From Phalacrocorax aristotelis (taxonomy: Eukaryota > Chordata > Aves > Suliformes > Phalacrocoracidae): 64,000 bases of DNA. The notes beneath the pieces were generated by a model. It was not told the origin of the DNA. It worked only from the letters and a program-made list of their open reading frames with translations, and made no database searches. Both the position numbers and the translations under genes were made by a program. Shown here one piece after another: positions 59,220 to 64,000 of the stretch (positions are counted from its first letter, which is position 1; every line of letters starts with the position of its first letter). The stretch lies in the NCBI RefSeq assembly GCF_949628215.1, contig NC_134277.1, positions 28,781,058 through 28,845,057 of the forward strand. The letters are read 5' to 3'.

Positions 59220-61989
59220 ATGGGGAACAAACAGGAGGAACTAGTGGCCTGGTCACAGGATCACGATCTCATTGCAATTACAGAGACATAGAGACATAGT
59301 GGGATAGTTCGCATGGCTGGAACACTGTCATGGGTGGCTACATACTTTCTAGGAAAGAAAGGCCAGCAAGGCGAGGTGGGGGAGTTGCTCTTTATGTGAG
59401 GGAGCAACTGGAATGCATCGAGCTCTGCCTAGGGGTGGAGGAAGAATGAGTCAAGAGCTTATGTGTAAAAATTAAGGGGCAGGCAAATATGGGTGACACT
59501 GTTGTGGGTGTTTGCTACAGGCCACCTGATCAGGAAGAAGTCATCTGTAGAGGCAGCCTTCTGCAGACAGCTGGAATTAGCCTCACAATCAGAGGCCCTG
59601 GTTCTCACAAGGGACTTCAACCACACTGATATTTGCTGGAAATACAACATGGAAAGGTGGCACAATCCAGGAGGTTCCTGCAGAGCACCAAGGATAACTT
59701 TTTGACACAAGTGGTAGAGGAGCCAACAAGGTGGGATATGCTGCTGGACCTTATACTAACAAACAAAGAAGGTCTGGTTGAGGATGTGAGGCTTGGGGTA
59801 GCCTTGGCTGCAGCGACCATGAGATGGTGGAGTTCAGGATCCTATGTGGTAGAAGCACGGCGACAAGTAGGATTACAACCATAGACTTCAGGAGAGCCAA
59901 CTTTGGCCTCTTCAAGGACCTACTTGGAGGAATCCCATAGGTAGGGCTCTAAAAGGTAGCAGTGTCCAAGATATAACTACAATATGCAAGTACCACTTCC
60001 TCCAAGCTCAAGATTGGTGCATCTCTACAAGGAAGAAGTCAGGCAGAAGAGCCAGAAGACCCACATGAATAAGCGAAGAGCTTCTAGAGAAACTGAAATA
60101 GAAGGAGGTTTACAGTATGTGGAAAAAGGGACTGACCACTTGGGAGGAATATAGGAACATTGTCAGGGTAGGCAGAGATGCAATGAAGAAGGCCAAGGTC
60201 CTCTTGGAACTAAATCTGGCAAGGGATGTCAAGGATAACAAGAAGGGCTTCTTCAAATACATCAGTAATAAAAGAAAGACTGGGAACACTGTGGGCTTGC
60301 TGCTGAACGAGGTGGGTGCCCTGGTGACGCAGGATGCAGAGAAGGCAGAGCTACTGGATGCCGCCTTTGGTTCAGTCTTTACTGCTAAGGCTGGCCCTCA
60401 GGCATCCCAGCCCCCAGAGGTGAGAGAGAAAAGCTGGAGAAAGGAAGACTTCCCCTTTGTTGAGGAGGATTGGGTTAGAGATCATTTAAGGCAAACTGGA
60501 TCCTCACAGATCCATGGGCCTCGATGGGATGCACCCATGAGTGCTGAGGGAGCTGGCAGATGCTGTCGCTAAGCCACTCTCCATCATCTTTGAAAGGTCA
60601 AGAAGGACAGGAGAGGTGCCCGAGGAGGAAAGAAAATGTCACTCCAGTCTTCAAAAATGGCAAGAAGGACCACCTGGGGAACTACAGGTCAGTCAGCCTC
60701 ATCTGCATCCCCAGAAAGGTGATGGAACAGTTAATCCTGGAGGTCATCGCCAGGCATGTAGAGAAAAAGAAGGTTATCAGAAGTGGTCAACATGGATTCA
60801 CCAAGGGGAGATCATACTTGACCAACCTGATAGCTTTCTATGATGGCATGACTGGCTGGGTAGATGGAGGGAGAGCAATGGATGTTGTTTATCTCAACTT
60901 CAACAAGGCTTTTGACACTGTCTCCCATAATATCCTCATAGGTAAGCTTAGGAAGTGTGGGTTAGATGAGAGGACAGTGAGGTGGATTGAGAACTGGCTG
61001 AATGGCAGAGCTTAGACGGTCGTGATCAACGAGGCAGAGTCTGGTTGGAGGCCTGTAACTAGCGGTGTTCCCCAGGGGTCTGTGCTGGGTCCGGTCCTGG
61101 TCAACTTACTCATCAATGACATGGACAAAGAGCCAGAGTGTAACCTCATCAAGTTTGCTGATGATACCAAGCTGGGAGGAGTGGCTGATACACCAGAAGG
61201 CTGTGCTGCCATCCAACGAGACCTGGACAGGCTGGAGAGCTGGGCTGAGGGGAACCTCATGAAATTCAACAAAAGCAAGTGCAAGGTTCTGCACCTGGGG
61301 AGGAACAACCCCATGCACCAGTACAGGTTGCGGGCTGACCTGCTGGAAAGCAGCTCTGCTGAGAAGGACCTGGGAGTGCTGGTGGACAGCAGGTTGACCG
61401 TGAGCCAGCACTGTGCCCTTGTGGCCAAGAAGGCAAAAGATATCCTGGCCTGCATTAAAAGCAGTGTGGCCAGCAGGACAAGGAGGGGTTATCCTCCCCC
61501 TCTATTCTACCTTAGTGAGGCCACATCTGGAGTAGTGTGTCCAGTTCTGGGCTCCCCAGTTCAAGAAAGACAGGGAACTACTACTGGAGAGAGTCCAGCA
61601 GAGAGCTACAGAGATGTTCAGGGGACTGCAGCATCTCCCTTATGAGGAAAGGCTGAGAGACCTGGGTTTGTTCAGCCTGGACAAGAGAAGACTGAGGGGG
61701 TGTGTCTTATCAATGCTTATGAACATCTGAAGGGCAGGTTTCAAGAGGATGGGACTGGACTCTTTTCAGTGGTGCCACAATGATAGAACAAGGGCCAATG
61801 GGCACAAGTTGGAAGACAGGAAGTTCCACCTGAATATGAGGAAAAACTTCTTTACTGTGAGGGTAACAGAGCAGTGGTACAGGCTGCCCAGAGATGGTGG
61901 AGTCTCCTTCTATGAAAATATTCAAAACCCACCTGGACACGGTCCTGTGCCCCCTGCTCTGGGTGTCCCTGCTCAAGCAGGGGAGTTAG
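59220..61989 (+). pseudogene. CR1 ORF2 remnant (endonuclease and reverse transcriptase)
   Basis: Starts ATG at 59,220 (MGNKQEELVAW) and hits a TAG at 59,289-59,291 after ITET. Endonuclease-like blocks follow in several frames (LVLTRDFNHTDICW; DFN motif). The RT region runs from about 60,560: NYRSVSLI, motif A in NFNKAFDTVSH, a TAG at 61,013-61,015 in place of a coding codon, then [10 protein letters not shown] and the catalytic FADD (61,154-61,165). Frameshifts after about 61,480 precede GHKLEDRKFHLNMRKNFF and a terminal TAG at 61,987-61,989. Clearly dead, but the RT core is well preserved. Confidence 0.88.
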
Positions 61990-64000
61990 ACGAGATGATT
62001 TCCAGAGGTCCCTTCCAACCTCCACCATTCTGTGATTTTGTGAAACTTTGCTTGTATGTTAAAGAGTTTATTAAAGATAAGGACTGATTGCAGAGTGCAT
62101 CAGAAAGACTTTAAGAGGTTAAGGATGTGATTCAGCTCCATATGATCACTCCTAAACATAGGTGTCTACATGGAAACACGTTAGCTGAGTTCTTGTTGTA
62201 GTCAGTGGAAAGCTGGTCAATGCAGGCAGTGGGACTTAGAGAGATCCGACTCATTACTGGCAACATGATAAATCAATATCATGAAAAGGATGGAAGTAGA
62301 GTAGTATGCAGCCAGTGAAACTTCACACTGATGAATTAGCCAGCAGCTTAAGAATAAGAAAATGCATATGAATAACTAAAGTAAGGTATGAAAAGTTCTT
62401 TAAAGTAATTTCTTAGACAATGTTTCAGGACTCCATGCTACCTTGCTTCAGACAAGTCAAAATAAATTAGCTGAAGTTGCAATGCCACCAGCCCTCTCCT
62501 GCTGGTGGCAGCCAGAGCCAGTGGCATCCGGACAGCACACAGCAGACACTGTCTCCGGCTTTGTCCGCTGCCTGGCACTGCAAAGCAAGAACACAGGTAT
62601 GGCACTGCGTGGCAGAGGTATGGGATGGACTAAGCTGACCAGATATATGAGTGAACTATAGACTTCACAAATGAGACCCAAAACATCTGTAGGCTGAGCT
62701 TGATGCAGAGTTTATATTTCAAGGAACTGAATCCCCTCTCTCACACCTCAACATGGCCCACTAACAATTAATAAAAGTGTTTAACAGTGGTGTTCTGCAT
62801 TATGTCACAGTGGTACTAATGCCATGCAACTTCTCTGCTAAACAGGGGTGAAGTCACTAGTTCAGCTCAAAAAGCAGAACGTATTAGCATGGAAAAGCCA
62901 TGGGTATTAGGAACTGCACTAAGAATAGTCATTTATTTATCAAAAGGCATTTATAAATAACTGCCACTTTTCAGAGATATTGTATTATGTGTCATGAAGA
63001 CTAATTTTAAAAGAGCAATTGAATAATCCTCTCTAAGGACAAAAGATATTGGAAAGACTGTTATGCGTCTGAACCAAAAAAGGCCTTGACCTTTACTAGC
63101 TGAATGGGTGTTTATTAAGCTGTAAACAACCACTGATTTTCTGTACTGATCATTAAAAAAAATCTTTCACTCATCTCAAATGCCAAAAGTTAGCTTTGGT
63201 GCTAGGTACGGAGAAGAGAGAACCTCTAAGCATACATATGTTTCTGCTATACTCTTTAAGTATAATTACCTAAGCATATTAATTAAACTTGCCTGGTAAT
63301 ATTTTTGATAGATGTCTGAGCCTGGCAAAAACCTTGGCTATAGACTTTAAACAGCATGTTGCAGGGTTGGAAGCTGAAAAAAGAGGTAACTTCCTTTTTA
63401 TTCATACTGAAAATCTGCAGCTAAAATATAACAAGAGACCATAAATATTATATCCAGGTAGACAATTTCTAGAGAGCTGTATGTATTTTACAGACATGAA
63501 AGTGCTAAGAGACTGACAGGAGGACAAACAACATTCAGCAAGTATGGTTTAGTGTATAATAAAAGCATCTGGTAGTACTATCTTGGACTCATCAGTGTGA
63601 AATGATGGTTTTAAAAAAATTACTGTCATTTGCTGTGCTGAAGTTAGAGAGGCATGACTTCTCCACATGTATGAATAGCTTCTTTCAGACCCATCATCCT
63701 CTTTCTTTCCTGACTTCTGAAATATTCTGTAGCAGCTTTCCTAATCAAGCATTTTGTTGAGAAGATGAAGAAATAAGAAGTATGAAAAAGCATTTGTCAG
63801 GAAAAAGAAAATTGTGATGGATGCCAGTATTCTAAACTTTTTACCACAAACATCTCCCATATCCAAATTTACTTCTGTGAATCTTCAAATGAAATTGTTG
63901 CCCAAGAAACAAAACATGAGTGTTTAAATATTGCATCTTGGGCAAATCACTTTGTGTGAATTTAGTTGCCTTGTATGACTTAGATATGGCATTGCATTAA

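Larger units (their letters stand above)
57737..62047 (+). mobile_element. near-full-length, inactive CR1 (chicken repeat 1) LINE
   Basis: About 4.3 kb of GC-richer sequence embedded in AT-rich intron has the full CR1 order: 5' UTR (about 57,737-58,015), ORF1, ORF2 with endonuclease and reverse transcriptase regions, and a 3' UTR ending GGTCCCTTCCAACC and ATTCTGTGATTTTGTGA. The 5' limit is judged from the base-composition step and may be off by tens of bases. Both ORFs are broken. It lies antisense to COL28A1 in the long intron. Confidence 0.93.
51029..64000 (-). other. long COL28A1 intron, at least 12.97 kb, running off the window
   Basis: No helix, VWA or signal-peptide exon could be found on the minus strand in this interval, although the first visible exon needs an upstream partner. 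It contains an A-rich tract (51,149-51,229), a CR1 stub (52,248-52,308) and the near-full-length CR1 (57,737-62,047). The remainder is unique AT-rich sequence. Confidence 0.7.

Noticed and set aside
59220..61989. Reverse transcriptase as a possible retroviral pol or domesticated gene
   Set aside because: Motifs and 3' end are CR1 LINE, with stops and frameshifts; there are no LTRs around it and no sign of a preserved frame.
1..64000. CRISPR arrays, bacterial operons, tRNA or rRNA genes
   Set aside because: Spliced vertebrate gene context; no regularly spaced repeat array or cloverleaf sequence was recognised by eye.

Overview
The window is vertebrate, almost certainly avian, nuclear DNA. It is AT-rich with long non-coding tracts, holds a CR1 LINE with the CR1-type 3' end (ATTCTATG-like units), two more CR1 3' stubs, and two solo LTRs of one family that I associate with birds. 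Nothing prokaryotic is present.

The window is dominated by one minus-strand gene that I identify as COL28A1 (collagen type XXVIII alpha 1). Twenty-four coding exons with GT-AG introns can be placed between 51,028 and 6,165. They splice into 2,460 nt (819 codons plus a TGA stop) with no frameshift. In transcript order they encode 432 residues of interrupted collagen helix (19 exons), a short cysteine-bearing linker, a von Willebrand A domain in one exon, a 133-residue non-collagenous spacer over two exons, and a C-terminal Kunitz domain. The signal peptide, first VWA domain and roughly the first 90-100 helix residues expected for this family are not in the window. They should lie beyond 64,000, so the intron upstream of the first visible exon is at least 12.97 kb.

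Layout: 1-6,164 is 3' flank with no supported gene. 6,165-11,387 is the compact 3' end of COL28A1 (Kunitz, spacer, VWA2, linker and the last two helix exons). 11,388-39,048 holds seven 69-nt helix exons separated by long introns, two solo LTRs (12,169-12,757 and 27,910-28,470), a compound microsatellite and AT-rich tracts. 39,049-51,028 holds eleven closely spaced 69- or 72-nt helix exons. 51,029-64,000 is intron with a near-full-length but dead CR1 element (about 57,737-62,047).

The encoded protein is a secreted extracellular-matrix collagen. Fifteen of the 17 upstream helix exons are 69 nt, not 72, and each carries one break in the Gly-X-Y repeat. Eleven have a two-residue Gly-X unit and four have a Gly plus four residues. 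The only two 72-nt, unbroken exons flank the exon whose break creates an RGD motif. That arrangement is the most interesting observation here.
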